NCBI RefSeq assembly: GCF_030253575.1
Contig: NC_080568.1
Coordinates: forward strand, 35,335,501-35,399,500
Source: Rhododendron vialii
Lineage: Eukaryota > Streptophyta > Magnoliopsida > Ericales > Ericaceae
Direction: 5' to 3'
Length of the DNA stretch: 64,000 nt
Part shown: piece by piece, positions 42,827 through 55,790 of the stretch
Layout of the letters: the number at the start of each line of letters is the position of its first letter
Numbering within the stretch: the stretch's first letter is position 1
Position numbers and translations under genes: made by a program
Notes under the pieces: generated by a model
Told to the model about the DNA's origin: nothing
The model's input: the letters and a program-made list of their open reading frames with translations, nothing else
The model's database searches: none

Positions 42827-43150
42827 ATTAGCCATTAACTTAGCTCCTACCTCTTTCCCTCCTGAATTGATCCATTTACAAATCCCAATTCAGTTCCACT
42901 TATTTCCCCTCTTGTTGGCTTTTGTCCATTAGGCCTAAAACTGGTCTGGTTGTTTTGTGGCTACTCCTCATGTGTGTCCCTATTTTTTGACCTTATTGGT
43001 GACTTACCATTTGGGTTTTTTGGGCACACAAGAAGGTTTATTGGCTGCATTTCACTGCTGTTTACCAAACCGGGTACTGGTCAGCAACAAGATGAGGCTG
43101 ACATATATGGGGGGTTCATCACATCTTCAACATTGCTGAGAAGGTAGCTT

Positions 43151-43216
43151 GTGGCATCAGTAGGGTTCAACAATATATCAAGGGTGGCATCAGTAGGGTT
43201 CAACAATGTATCAAGG
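43151..43216. repeat. Tandem duplication, 33-bp unit
   Basis: GTGGCATCAGTAGGGTTCAA and the next 13 bases occur twice, at 43151 and 43184, with one mismatch. The phrase GTATCAAGGGCTCT then recurs near 43256. It probably lies in the 3' untranslated region of the DVL gene. Confidence 0.8.
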
Positions 43217-44539
43217 GCTCTCTCTCTCTTTTTCATTTTTTTGTTCTTTTCAAAGTGTATCAAGGGCTCTGTGATGTATATTTTTCTCTCTATAATTTTC
43301 CCTTCTTGCATGCTGTGGTACTGCTGAAGTGCAATGTGCAAAGCTTCAGTTTCATCTGTATCCGATTGTATGAATAAGAAGGTTAATAACCTGTGATTTA
43401 TGGCTTACTAATGGAGGATTCTATTAGTTTGTTCATCAACAGTTTGAGAGCATATTCTTATTATGGTAAAAAGAACAGGGTTCCAAAGCTGCAAATTGAT
43501 CTCATTAGCAAATTGGAAGCTATCTTGAAGAATCATTGTTTTTTGTGTGAAACTCCCAAATATCTTCCTCTAGCTGCTAATTACTTTTAATCATAATCTG
43601 TCCACCAAAACAATTTCATGAACATAAAGTTGATAGCCAAAAAAAGGGAATCAATAGGCAATGGCTTTGGTCTCATTTAAGTACAATTCTATTGTCAAGA
43701 GATGTATGAACCTTGCCACATTAAGGGAATGCCTAGAGTGACAGTACCATCAATTTCAGGTATATTAACAATTTAAAATCCTTGCACAAGTAGCATAAAA
43801 CGTTACAGAATTTTGAATGCCACACTGTGTGATAGGCATGTAAATGTTTATATACGCGCGCCCTAATTTATCATTGCTAAGTCTATTTGTATTGTTACTT
43901 GGAGTTTTATGCTCTATTTTTGTGTTGCAGGTATTTAGAGGCTTTGATACAAAATAAAGTATACTTTTGAATTTTACTCGGTATCGAAACAAAGCCTGCG
44001 GTCAATTTAATAAAACGATGGGCCAAAGTTCGTGATGGATAACCAGAGCAAGAAGTACCCAATCTAATTCCTATGTGGTGACCAACATGCGGACTTGGGC
44101 TTGCAATTAAGGGAGTCGGCTGGGAATAATAATAAGAAAAGAAAAATAAGGTTTTTATTTTGATGGCTACATAAGCTTATAAAAAAGGAGACCCACGGTG
44201 GATCTTGGGGACACACGCATTGACAGTGGAGAAAAGAAAGAAAGGCTCCCGCTTCGAGCAAAAAGCCTAGAATACTTGCCACGGGAAAACCATCTCACAG
44301 TTTCATGTCTACTGTCAGCCGAACCTCAATGCTTTCCCTTCGGATTTCCCGCTAAACTCTCTTCTAGGGTATAGATGAAACTCGATCTCTGAATAATAAT
44401 GTTTATATTTTGATTTAGTGTTTTATTATTCGAATCGTGGTTGTATGATATAAGGATTTATTTGCAGTATTAATTTTCTCTATCAAATCTTGTGTATAAT
44501 TTTCTAGATTTTTATGCACGTTCATGCAACAGTTCTTAA

Positions 44540-45070
44540 TTGTCCTGTGATAGCTGGGTAAGATGGGTTCCGTAAGACGCGTCGTGCTATTAGATGATCC
44601 GTGCCATAGAGACGGATCGTACTAGTAAGACGGTTCGTGCTAGGCAGCGATACCCCATACTATTCGGTGATTCATAGAAATCTTTTGGCAATATCATGAA
44701 GGCCCGCGAACCCTAACGATATCTGGATTGATTCGAATAATAGACCTTTATCATCGTATAGAGATTGATTGTTACAACGGGTTGAGTGGATTCGAAACCC
44801 TAGATCTTTTCTCACATAAACTCTCACTTTTTATTGCTTATTTTTATTCAGCTTTAAATATTTTAGAAATCAACAATCAAATCTCTTTTCGAATTAAGTT
44901 AGAAATCAATTACAGCAATCGCAATTTAGCCTTCGTAATCCCTGAGGATGATACTCGGAGTACTTACCACTATCTTTTAGGTAATAGTAATTATTCTGTT
45001 TTATTAATTATTTTTGATAGGAAACGAGACGATCACTGTGCTATTGGATTAAAGTACTTGTGGCCTGAAT
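44540..45070. mobile_element. Possible LTR-retrotransposon LTR remnant
   Basis: The stretch contains GACGCGTCGTGC, several ATCCGTGC/GGTTCGTGC repeats and, near its end, AATCCCTGAGGATGATACTC followed by GGAGTACTTACCACTATC. A 'ctgaggatcgatactcgg'-like phrase near the end of an AT-rich block is common in plant LTRs. No partner LTR, primer-binding site or gag/pol was seen, so this could be a solo LTR or another repeat. Confidence 0.35.
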
Positions 45071-45991
45071 GATATGAGTTGTGTTATATTTTAATGTCAG
45101 AGTTACCAAATGGCCGAATTTTTTTGAAACTGAATATATTGTTCTTGAAATTTAGAGTTCGTGAGAATGTTTTACGAGTTCAATTGGTTGGTTAAGGTGA
45201 AGGCATCCCACATTTGTGCAAGTTATCCTTGCATTTCTGCAGTCAATATACCCACTTCATATCTACTAATTGAATTGACCGCCGAAAGATGCCCTATTTT
45301 TTACAGCCAGAAAAAATTCTTGGTTTTGCTTGGTTTAGGGGAAGTGCAAAGAAAAACATAAGAGCTGAAATTGTAGGGGTTGAGAATATTGGATTAGGTG
45401 TAGTTTCAATCTTCATCACTATCAAAGCCAGAATCGCCTAATCACACTAATTTGGAGGATAATGGTAATTGCATTATCCGTTAAATTGCTTGCGTCAGTC
45501 AAATTTAAAGCCCTCTTAGATTTCTTGTGAAGTTTAATGGTTAGCTCCATCATGTTCTTCAACCCTCAAAGAGGAGTGAAACTTGCGTTCGAGCTAAAGA
45601 AGAGAATTACTTTTTGGCCTAAAAAAATCTGCTGATTCTAATGAAAGACAAAACAACCGTCTTAAAACACGAGAAAGGTCAAAATTAATGACCCTCCACA
45701 CTTATATACAAAGGCTTCTATTCATGCAGAAGTGGAAAAATAACTTTAGCAAACAATACATTTGATCTCACAAGCAAGGACCAAGGCCAGTCATTTTCAA
45801 GAAAATTTGCATAAAAATATCGAGAAGAGTAAATTATACATGCCCCAGTTCCCCTTGGTCGGTAACAAAATGAAATATCCTCATCGCCTTTCAGCCTTGG
45901 ACCAAAAAAGTTCCATCCTTCTCACAATGCTGGGAAGACGCAAGAAAAGTAACTCATTCCATATGTACCATCTGGCATCTATCTTCTCCAT

Positions 45992-48900
45992 TCACCCCCC
46001 AGGTACTTGGTTATCTGCATCAAAAGTCAAACCGACGAATATCAATGGCAAAGCTAAAAAGTAGCGACTTATTTTTAGTATATAACAAATTAAGACCAAA
46101 ATGCCCGACTACATAAGGTATTGAAGTACAGTTTATTTGGCTCACCATTAGATTGGTCGACGTGTACAAAAAAGCTGGCCGCAACAATGAGGTAGCTTAA
46201 AATAAGGATCAAGCCTTTGAAATAATTTGATGTCCCTTCCTGTAATAATGAAAATAACAGTTACAAACTTGTCTATTCAAAAGCAACATTTCAGCCAGGA
46301 AAGGAAATTTAAGTTGAAATGACAACTCTTCTACATGCAATTCATTCAGTTTTCTTATATCCGGGAAATCAGGATAACAAAATAAAGCAAAGATGAATCA
46401 GTTATGGTTGCATCAAAATCACAGAAAACAAACAAAAGGCAGTTGTTAAGGCTCTGTTTGGAACTTATGGAAAGGAAAGGAAAAGAAAAGAAAATTAAAA
46501 AAAATTTCCCTTCTATTGTTTGGTTGGAAGAGAAAGAGAGAAGAAAATAAAATTTTAAGTTCAATGAATAGTAAATTTTTCCTCATATTTTCCTCTCATT
46601 TTCCTCCCTTCTTCTTTTCCTTTCCTTTCTTTTCTTTTCTATAGGTTCCAAACAGAGCCTAAATATGCAGTAAAAGGCTTTACAAGGTGTTTTGTGAGAA
46701 CTATAAATAGAACTAGAACATTAGATAATCAGTACATGACACAAATAGATGGACCAACCTGCAGCATAAATGCCACCACTAACACCGTGATAAAGAGTGT
46801 AGCAGTCTCAAAGAGTTGGAAGTTTAAGTCCATTGGCTTTCCCATGAACCAACCAACCACTACGCAGAAAGGAATCTGCATTTATGAAGAGCAGGATTCA
46901 TAAGCCCTTAAACTGTATGCAGGAACTTGGCTATTTACCCAGAAGAGAAATGGTTTCAATCTCTCAGTTGTGTCAAAACAAATTACACCAGCACAGGTGA
47001 GAAGGAAATTTGGTAAAAGGCATGCCAATAGTCTTCTTCTTCTTTTTTTCTCACAAACATGTGAATTCAACAAGAATGGGAAAGCCCTTCCAGAGTCAAC
47101 ATGTAGCACTAAAAAATTGCATTGAGCATCAAGGCCTTACAACGAACATTGATATTTGCGTAGATGATCCAATGGCGACTCCCAGTGTGATGTCCTAGCG
47201 AAGAAAACAAGTAAATTAGCTCAATCAACAAAAGTAAGAAACAGATGGTCCAAAATTCGAGCACTCACAAGCTTGTCCTTCATGGCAAACATAATAGCAC
47301 TTGCATGTTCTGCAGCATTCCCCACAATTGGAAGCACGATAACGCTAATAAAAGACACAGGCATGTTCCATGAATCGGATGCTCCCTGAAAAAGTACATC
47401 AAAACAATGAAACCATCAACTGCTTGTGTAAATTGACTATCCCCTCAATTCTCAGATCCGGAAAAGAGCTTTATTTGTTTATCAGCAGCATAAAAGAGAG
47501 CTTGAGTCGCTTGACAATTCCTGCCCAAAGGGAGGCTGCTAAATTCTAAGTCCAAAGCGAAATCCTTGTCCAGTATTTAGCCAAAAGAAATCATTGTCCA
47601 GAAGTCAACATGAACTATACATTCAGGTCATACTTGATGAGCCTGGGCTCTAAGATGCAGCCTGAACTGAAGCCAGTTTGCTAGCATGATCACTGATTTT
47701 GAATCCTCGAGCTTTTTCAATGAAAAAAGAGGTTTCCAAATCCTATTTCGCTGAAGGAGGGTGGACTGATGCTGAAACTGTACACTTTATATTGTGGTTG
47801 CTTCAGATAGTCACATATATCTTCTTGATCCTTCACTAACAAGGATGGGTTCCATGTTACACATAAGCAAAGATTGACTTTCAATTCTTCCAGAACTCCC
47901 AGATAATGCTTCTGTTTAGCAATAGAAATGAAAACCTCTGAAGTTGGGAAAAGAAGCAAAGCTTCCCTTAATATTTCTCTCATTTTAAAGAGGTTTAACA
48001 ACTTTAAAACCACAAACAAAATGAACGTGAAGCAGAAATCCTCTGTCAAACAAAACAAAGTACACAACTAAATCCATCCTTGAAAATTACTGATACTCCC
48101 TCCGTCCCGTTTTGTTTGTCCATTTTCTTTATTCGTGTCGTTCTTTAAATGCTTATATGTCACAATCTATAATGTTTTTCGTAAACTAGAAAACTTTGTA
48201 TTATAGACCTAATCGAGAACTATCAAACAAAATCCATATTGCATATTTTTTAGAGATTCATATTGAAAGATATAAGCAATTGAAAACTCAACACGAACAT
48301 CAAAAAAGGAAAACAAAATGGGACGGAGGGTACAAGTTCCTGATTCAGAATGACCAGTTACCAAGTGCAAGGAGCCCAATGACACTAGTTACCAAGTGTA
48401 CGGGCCGCAAGACTCAACGTAGATTACTGTTTCCGTGGCCGATGAAATTATGATTCTACATAATTGGCTCCAGTGTGATCATATGGCCAGTAAATATACA
48501 AGTTCATCGCCAATCAGAAAAAGATACAAGTTCATCATGCTAATGATCTGCTGATAGAAAAGAATACCATCCATGAGCCAGGACAGATCCTTTAGAATCA
48601 CTTCCAAAGTGTCATGAAATTAGAAGAGAAGTTCTTTTCTTGATATTTTTCCCTATTTTGATCTGTTAACAGGGGCATTTAAGCTAACAAGGTTATACTA
48701 GTTTCCCCAAATCATGGCGCTGAATGGAAAAGTAGATCTCACCTGCAAAGTATCAACAAGGTATCCTGATAGTATAGACACCCACAAAGTCAGAATAGAA
48801 AGCCACCCAATTGCTTCCCATTGAGTAATATCAGCAACCTCTTCTACATCAGAATCTTCTGTACTGTTTCTTTCCTGCAATAAATACCAACACAGAATAG

Positions 48901-49575
48901 AGGGAAAAAAATTATATACGCCCCACCCCAAAAAGAGGGAAATAAATTCATTGTTATGTCGAATAAGGTTCTCAATGGTGAAGATCATTACCAAACCCTA
49001 AAGATAAAAGATACCAGAAAGTGCAGTCACGTATATATGAAGAAAATTGGCTTTGGACCTCCATGAGCGATATAAGGCAGCTAATGCCACAAAATATTGC
49101 AGCATATAAATATGTAAGTTGTGAAACTTAAGCCATTTCATGTTAATGGATAAGAGAAGGAGAAACCCGGCTTGCTAAATAAAACAAGAATCGTGCAGCA
49201 AGCCAGCAACTGCGACTTTGCACCTTAAATAATTCAATGCCAGAACATCGAAGGAGCCACAGGTAAATAACTTACTTCAACAGGAACGGCATCCACAGAA
49301 TCATTAAACTTGTGCTGACTTCTCAGCTGAAAGAAAAGGTAGCTTGCATATGCCACCAGCATTATACAGCTGCTAAATCTAGAAAGAGCCAACTCTGATT
49401 TTCTAAAGTGCACCTCTGTGTGTGTGAAATGAAGTACTGCTGGAAGCAATATTCCCATAACAGCCATCAACAACAATCCTGAGTTCACCACAGCAGCTGC
49501 CTGTATAAAACATTTCAAGAGAAATCAGCTTCCCTTCTCTCTCAATGTATGCATATGTATATGTATATATACATG

Positions 49576-49610
<35 letters not shown>

Positions 49611-51078
49611 ACGAACCAATACATCATATACATACATAAATCCAATGGAGTGTCAGGAGTTGGTATTTACAAGGCCTTTCATGGCTGTCCCCATGTTGAT
49701 TCGACAGGAAAGGATGAACAATTCTAAAATAAACTCAAATACATTAAGTATGTCCTGAGATATGTACAATCCATTATCGTGATTTACCTTATTGAAACGC
49801 TGCACTTTCTCATTATGAATGATCCCACCAGTGAAAAAGGCACATCCGAGCACTAATAGCATATTTGACAAGATAGACCCCAATAATGACTGTTGAACTA
49901 CCCTAATCATCCCATGCTTCAAAGCGTATATTGATATGATCATTTCGGTTGCATTGCCAAATGTAGCATTTAAAAGGCCCCCAACTGCAGATTCAGTAGG
50001 AAAAATGACATCAAGGTACAGACAACAAGATCAAGGTAAATAAAAGGATGAGAAGAACTTGTCTTTTTTGTTAGTCATGGTGAAATTCAAAGAATCAAGA
50101 AAATTAAGGCATGAACAAGCCATAAGCTCAACCTTCTCTACTTTAAAACCACATTGCGAAAAAACATTTAGTGCAACCTGCACATTTCCATTCTAGTCAT
50201 ATTTCTATTTTATTTTGACGCAGGGGGTGGGGGCTGGGGGTCAAGGGTGCAACTGTAAGCAGTTGGCTTGTGACAAGGTACTATTGTATCAAGATATCAA
50301 TGTTTTGATTTTAACATTCTAGTTTTGCAAATCTGTTTTTTCAGATTGAACAAGAAGCAAAATTTGCAAAATACCTGTCGGTCCCGTATAGAATGCTAGC
50401 TGCCTGCACGACAGTGATCAATGAGAACATTGAGAAGTATATTAGTTGTGTTTAAGAGAAAGGGGAGTCAACAACACCAAAGAATTGTTAAAACGTAATT
50501 TGAGAAGCCAAAACTTACTCAGTTGCATAACCCAAACGCTCGGCTAAAGGTGCAATACCCAACAAACTGAAGAAGAAGACCCATCCCTGCAAGATAACAA
50601 CCATCAAATAACTAAAATCAAGAGGAAAGGCCTCACAAATTACCGATAATTAACACCACATGTTAACAACTTCCCCATGACCATACATTACCTTTGGGGT
50701 GCTCAATCTTCATTCTTAATTAAAAAGGGCCATCTTTACGAAGATTCCACATTTCTCTCCAATTAAAGGAATAACGCGAATGAGAAAACGATAAGTGAAG
50801 TCTGTACTTCTTACATGGTTTCCAGTAAGATAGTGCAGCAAGATTGCAAGGGGCCCAAATGGAAGCAACACGTTAATCTTTGCTTTTATTAACACGATGT
50901 AAACACTCCTAAGAGGTCTGAAGCGCATCTGCTCAACCCACGAAGTGGAAGGAATCGCTTGTGACCCAACCTGAGTGGCCTCAAAATCAAAATTGTGTGC
51001 TTTACTCATAGTTTGTAATGAGTTGAAGGGGATCTCCTCATCAGACTCGAGGTCTATCTTCTCCTCCACATGTCCCAT
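45992..51078 (-). CDS. CAX5: Vacuolar cation/proton exchanger, CAX2/CAX5 type
   Basis: Eleven coding exons, about 439 residues: 51078-50815, 50586-50519, 50403-50375, 49984-49788, 49500-49276, 48874-48743, 47385-47269, 47194-47141, 46875-46759, 46239-46146, 46014-45992. CAX proteins swap cytosolic Ca2+ (CAX2-type also Mn2+ and other metals) for vacuolar H+. The N-terminal about 60 residues are hydrophilic ([15 protein letters not shown]), the autoinhibitory region in this family. The membrane core starts at [17 protein letters not shown]. Both ion-selectivity repeats are present: [13 protein letters not shown] (c-1) and [15 protein letters not shown] (c-2). An acidic loop between them ([15 protein letters not shown]) is typical. 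The ATG lies directly after a CAG acceptor-like site, so a 5' leader intron is likely. The last exon is less certain: reading through from 46146 would instead end at 46090 with about 18 other residues. Tourist-like and Stowaway elements sit in introns. CAX2 versus CAX5 cannot be separated by eye. Confidence 0.92.
46450..46659. mobile_element. Tourist-like (PIF/Harbinger) MITE in CAX intron 9
   Basis: A 210-bp element starts GGCTCTGTTTGGAACTTATG and ends ATAGGTTCCAAACAGAGCC. It is flanked by TAA on both sides (46447-46449 and 46660-46662), the 3-bp duplication typical of PIF/Harbinger elements. The arms are purine-rich (GGAAAGGAAAAG) and pyrimidine-rich (CTTTTCCTTTCC), so it can fold on itself. 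It is located between exons 9 and 10 of the exchanger gene. Confidence 0.88.
48096..48330. mobile_element. Stowaway-like MITE (235 bp) in a CAX intron
   Basis: Starts CTCCCTCCGTCCCGTTTTGT and ends CAAAATGGGACGGAGGG, with TA on each side (48094-48095 and 48331-48332). Its position is between CAX exons 6 and 7. It carries the classical plant Stowaway terminus. Confidence 0.88.
49576..49608. repeat. (GT)n microsatellite in a CAX intron
   Basis: A run of about 15 GT units preceded by ATGTATATGTATATATACAT. It lies in the intron between exons 4 and 5 of the exchanger gene. Confidence 0.9.
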
Positions 51079-51954
51079 CTGCATACACCGATAAATACTA
51101 CTCATCCACCCAAGTAGTAATATAAAGCAATGCAAGCTCAACACAGGACCTATTTACACTGTTCAATCAATTTCCAATTTTTTCCATCACCTCAAAGACC
51201 CTACATATGGAAGAATCAACCTCAATGCATCGAGTCAACCGGAAGCACATCTGACTACGAGAATAGGAGGTAATTGATAGAACATAACAATTTATTTTTA
51301 ATCAAATTACTCCAGTTTGGAAGCATTTCACTGGTCCTAAGTTTGTCACTTATACAACAAAACAATCTCAAAATAGTAGAAAATGCAGAACAGCTGTATG
51401 TCAAGTTGGGCAAGCAACTGCCGCCGCCAACCTTGCAATGGATACCGTCATGGAACATGCCATGTTTTCTCCCCAACAAGGGAAAGGATAGTCGCAAATC
51501 TAACGTAAGGTCAACCACATTAAGATGGCAAAATTCCTGTTGCATGCTAAGTCATCACCATTAAAAGAAGTTACAAAATGTGTGATGTGAATTGAAAATT
51601 TGAAATAGAAGATGAGCTAAGTCCATCTTGAAGGATGAAAGTAAAATTGCATCCTATCTATGTATCTCGTATAACAAAACAACTTAGAGAATTCATTTTG
51701 ATTAGCATGCAAAATAAATCAATCTTCCAATTATAACCCTCTCCACATCTCCAATGCCTTTTTCAATAGTCACATAATTTGTATAGTCATCGTCAATGGT
51801 TGTGCTTCAATTGGCAATTCATTACCATCACAACCTACGGCTAGGATAGTCAAATTATAAAAAATTTACCAACCGAAAAAATTCAAATCAAATGACAATT
51901 TCAAATCTTCCACACCAATGAAATAAGTGGTGATTCTGGGGAAGTCACCGTATC

Positions 51955-52295
51955 CTGTGGCGGAGTCAGAATTTAGGTTCGGGGTGGCGCTGTTTAACAA
52001 AAGTATACTTGTATTATTGCATATTTTTACGGAAGAGGAAGGTTACGAGTAAATTCACACCTTGTCCTGGAATTTGTTTTGTCAAAACATAAAATAAACG
52101 CTTAATTCAATTCTGTTGTGGTCCTTAAATAAAAGTCATTTGAGATATTTTTTTATGATCTGAATCATTCATCTTTTAAAGAAAATCAAGTTGTTTGGAT
52201 ACCGGTAAGTGCCTATTTCATGAGTGTAAAATAGAACTTCTTTTGAAACCGGGATGGCCCGTGCCACCCAGCCCCCCCAACTAGCTCTGCCCCTG
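51955..52295. mobile_element. Possible MITE with GGCGGAG-type ends, upstream of CAX
   Basis: The left end reads CTGTGGCGGAGTCAGAATTT and the right end CCAACTAGCTCTGCCCCTG. The outer 15 bases are imperfect inverted repeats of the common plant 'CAGTGGCGGAGCCAG' terminus. The interior lacks reading frames. No target duplication was recognised. It lies in the presumed leader intron or promoter of the exchanger gene. Confidence 0.5.
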
Positions 52296-55200
52296 AGGTC
52301 CATATCACGTCACCATATGAAATAGGCACTAGGCCAAGAACGGTCTAAATAGTCTTGTGATTCACTGAACTAAATTTTATTTCCAAACAAAGGAAATAAG
52401 TTTCTAAAGCCCGTTTGGGCATCGAAGTTGAGCTGTAAATCATCCAAAGCTTTGCTGTAGCCTGTAAATCATCCACTTCCAGCATTTACTCCAATTTCAT
52501 TATCTAAGCATAAAGAGTACGTCCAAACACACTATTTGGCAGCTAAAAGCCTAAAACACGACACTTGATCGGTTTAGAAAGAGCAAGTGTACAAACAATT
52601 TGAAGCTACAAAACATAATAGTATTAATCCCATATGTCTGATTAGCTCACAGGAAAACAAAAACAAGAAGAAATAACAATTCACGTGACTGAAGCTAGAC
52701 ACACAAATAGTATACTGCTGAAACACAAATCAACGACACACACAGACACACAAAGTGATTACAGTACAAGTTAAGAAGTAAAGATGTCAAATTGAAAGAG
52801 TAAAACGGTGAGAATACAAGTGGAGTTACGAACCTAGAATTACAAGTCGGATCCAAAAAGGCTCCACTTTTATTCTAAAAAGTGATGGACCGATTCGGCC
52901 TCGGGCAGGAGGCAGTCAGTGAAATACTCCTGGAACTTTGTGGAATATTCAAAAGCGAGAATATAAATAATAGATCAAGGAGCGAGCAAGAGAAGTGGAA
53001 AGTCCGTCCGCAGAGGCGCTTAATGCCTGTTCGAGAGGAGAGAGATGGCGACGTGTAACCGGGGAGAGAGAGAGAGAGAGAGACTCTGGGAAGGTTCTGC
53101 GAAGTAGAGCTTGATAAGGTTGTGATGGTACATTTTCAACAGCTGTTGTTTTCAACCTAAATCCGGGGGGACTTTTGCTCGTAATAACGTTTTAAAAAAA
53201 AAAAAAAAAATTCTTTTAAAAATATTTTTCTTAGAAACATTGCTGTGAGAGAGAGAGAGAGAAAATTTTGATTATTGACAAAAAATTGTTAATTCTGATT
53301 ATTTAATGGACAAAATTTGATGAGTTATTAAGATGTTAAATTTGATTATACTACATTGTAAATACTTTTTTAAGAGAACATTATTAACTTTAACAAATAT
53401 ATGATTTTAATTATTTCACTGTGAATGCTCATACAAATAAAATGCTATCTAAATCGGGGAGTACTAGTAACATTTTTTAGGTACTGAATCAAATTATAGA
53501 AATATTATTCCAAGAGCTTTGACCTAAATAAAAAAATTATTCAATTATCTCATACGTTCTGCTAGTTTTGAAGACTTATGTTGGCTGACCTCATTTAAGG
53601 ACAAGGAATTTTTTGAGAATAGTATTGTAGGTAAGGTAGGAAAAGGGAAAATGACGGCACAGAACGTATTTGGATAATTAACACCAGTCAATTTTATTGT
53701 CAATTAGTATAGCCCATTTAAAGCTGGAACATAGCTTCTCATCAACGGTCTCCATGAGAGTTCATACCACGTTTCAAAATTTAGACTTAAAATAGAGCAA
53801 GCTCTTATATCTCGGACCTTAACTGTAAGACGTTCCTTGACTGCAAGACGCCAACCCCTTAGAGTCTTCCCGTAGTAACATATGTGATGCGTTACAACTC
53901 ACTTTCTATCTTACGTGAAAAGTATATTTCTTACGAGTTACGATATGGGAAATATAGATCTTTTTTGTAAAGCTTAATCTATTCATTACACTTGCGGTCT
54001 GGTGGGAACACAATGTCCCATAGACGTACATATTCATCATATACAAGGGCCTCTCAACATATACTAGTAGCTGTAGCCCATCTGTAATGGTTTGATATTA
54101 TTTTCAAGTTGAAGGCATTTACTTGGTTGTAACAATACGATAATGATTAAATTCCTGCAAAGTTGTAGCACATGTGCCAGAGCTGTACTTGCCCCTATCT
54201 GTAGTGGGCCAAACTAACAGTCCAACTGGGCCTAGCGGATCAGCAGTCCAAAGAGGTTGAGCGTTTGAGCCGAATCGTACATTTTGGACCGGCACAAGAG
54301 TGGCCTGTCAAGTGTAAAGCCCAACCACCTGGATCCACGAAGTTGGGCCGAATTGATCTGGGTCAAAGACTGACGAATTGGCATGTGCATGGCATGAGAG
54401 CCTAAGCTAAGTCACTCTATCTAAAGAACAGGGTCCAAACTTTTAGAGATGTTCACTGTTCATACTCGCCATCAGAGCTCTGTTCTTTCTTTCTTTAGGT
54501 TAAGACTTATTTAACCATTAGAGTGTCTCCCAGTTGTCACCGACCAATCATGCACTAACTGTGATTTTTGTCTTGCAGATCTAAGTTAGGAAGGAAGAGC
54601 TTCGTTCTAGGTCCGAACCCAAGATCCATCCACATACAGAGAAGTAGATAAACACCAACCCACAATATCAGTAAACTTTCAATCATGAGTGTAGTAGCAC
54701 ATACAAGCTTATGTGAGAATAAAACGGATTTGTCATTCTTTATTACTTTGACGAGAAAAAAACCAAGCATAAAACTTGAGACGATAGAACGGAGTGGCTT
54801 TTCAATTGACAAGCTAGCCATTAGATGTCATTTTTTGAGGTCTTTGTTAAAATAATAATAACTTGTCAGTTGAGATACACGTAGATTTTCAAGTCATACA
54901 CATGCATACTCTCTGAGTGACTTTTACCGTGACAATTAAGTTATTGTCCTACGAAAGCTAGTAGTGTAATTGAATTACTTCAAAATATAAAACGGATTTG
55001 TCATTCCTTAGATGCTTGTTTGTTTTATCGAAATACAAGTTAAAACTACGTGACGCACCACTCGGTTACACCACACATTTCTAACTTTTACACATGGTAC
55101 GTAATAGACTTGTTTATGTTTATCTTTGGAGGGGAAGTAGGGTTTTTTTTTTTTTTTCCTTCAGCTGAAAATATGCGAACGTCATTAGTGACTTCAATAT

Positions 55201-55559
55201 CCATTCAATTAAACACTATTTGGACTGGGAGCTGGAAAATTGTAGCATCAATCAATCATATTCTGGTAGCTACACGTACGTACGTGATAGGAGTATTACG
55301 GCTCTCTTTGTCTTTCTTTGGATCAAATTTTCAATGCGTGGTGTGGTGTGGTGTGGTGCCCACGTAGCTATTCTTCCAGTTTGATTTGATTCTATTTGCA
55401 TTCTTTGTTTCACACGACACCACTCATCATATCACAAGGATTCTAATCTTGGATCAGTTACCTGTACTCACAATATGAGGAAACAGGGAAAAGTACAAAT
55501 CTAAGGGCATCCACGATTAATGTAATAATCAAGAGGGAATTGATTTTCACACTTTTGTT

Positions 55560-55790
55560 TTGACAATTCACTTTTTTTGGGTCAAAAAATTGACCCTTTT
55601 TTTTTGGGTTAAAAAGTTGTTATTTTTCAAATTTTTGAGATTTTTTATTTTGAGATGAATCAATAATTCACAAAAGCTTAACGCAAAACTAATAAACTCA
55701 AAAAAAAATTGAATAATAACAAAAACAAAAAAAGTACATCCTAAAATTTTAAAAGTTCTTAGTGGAACGGGGTCTATGCCTATTTTACAC
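55560..55790. mobile_element. Foldback-family repeat (diverged)
   Basis: Contains CTTTTTTTGGGTCAAAAAAT and TTTTGAGATGAATCAATAAT, related to the core seen in the copies near 12440 and 56600. Ends not determined. Confidence 0.35.

Larger units (their letters stand above)
42827..45990. other. 3' region of the DVL gene and intergenic DNA
   Basis: No gene recognised apart from the likely DVL 3' untranslated region up to roughly 43.4 kb. A possible retroelement LTR remnant is listed separately at 44540-45070. Confidence 0.5.

Noticed and set aside
49545..49727. Frame with repeated VCVC
   Set aside because: Encoded by the (GT)n microsatellite in a CAX intron.
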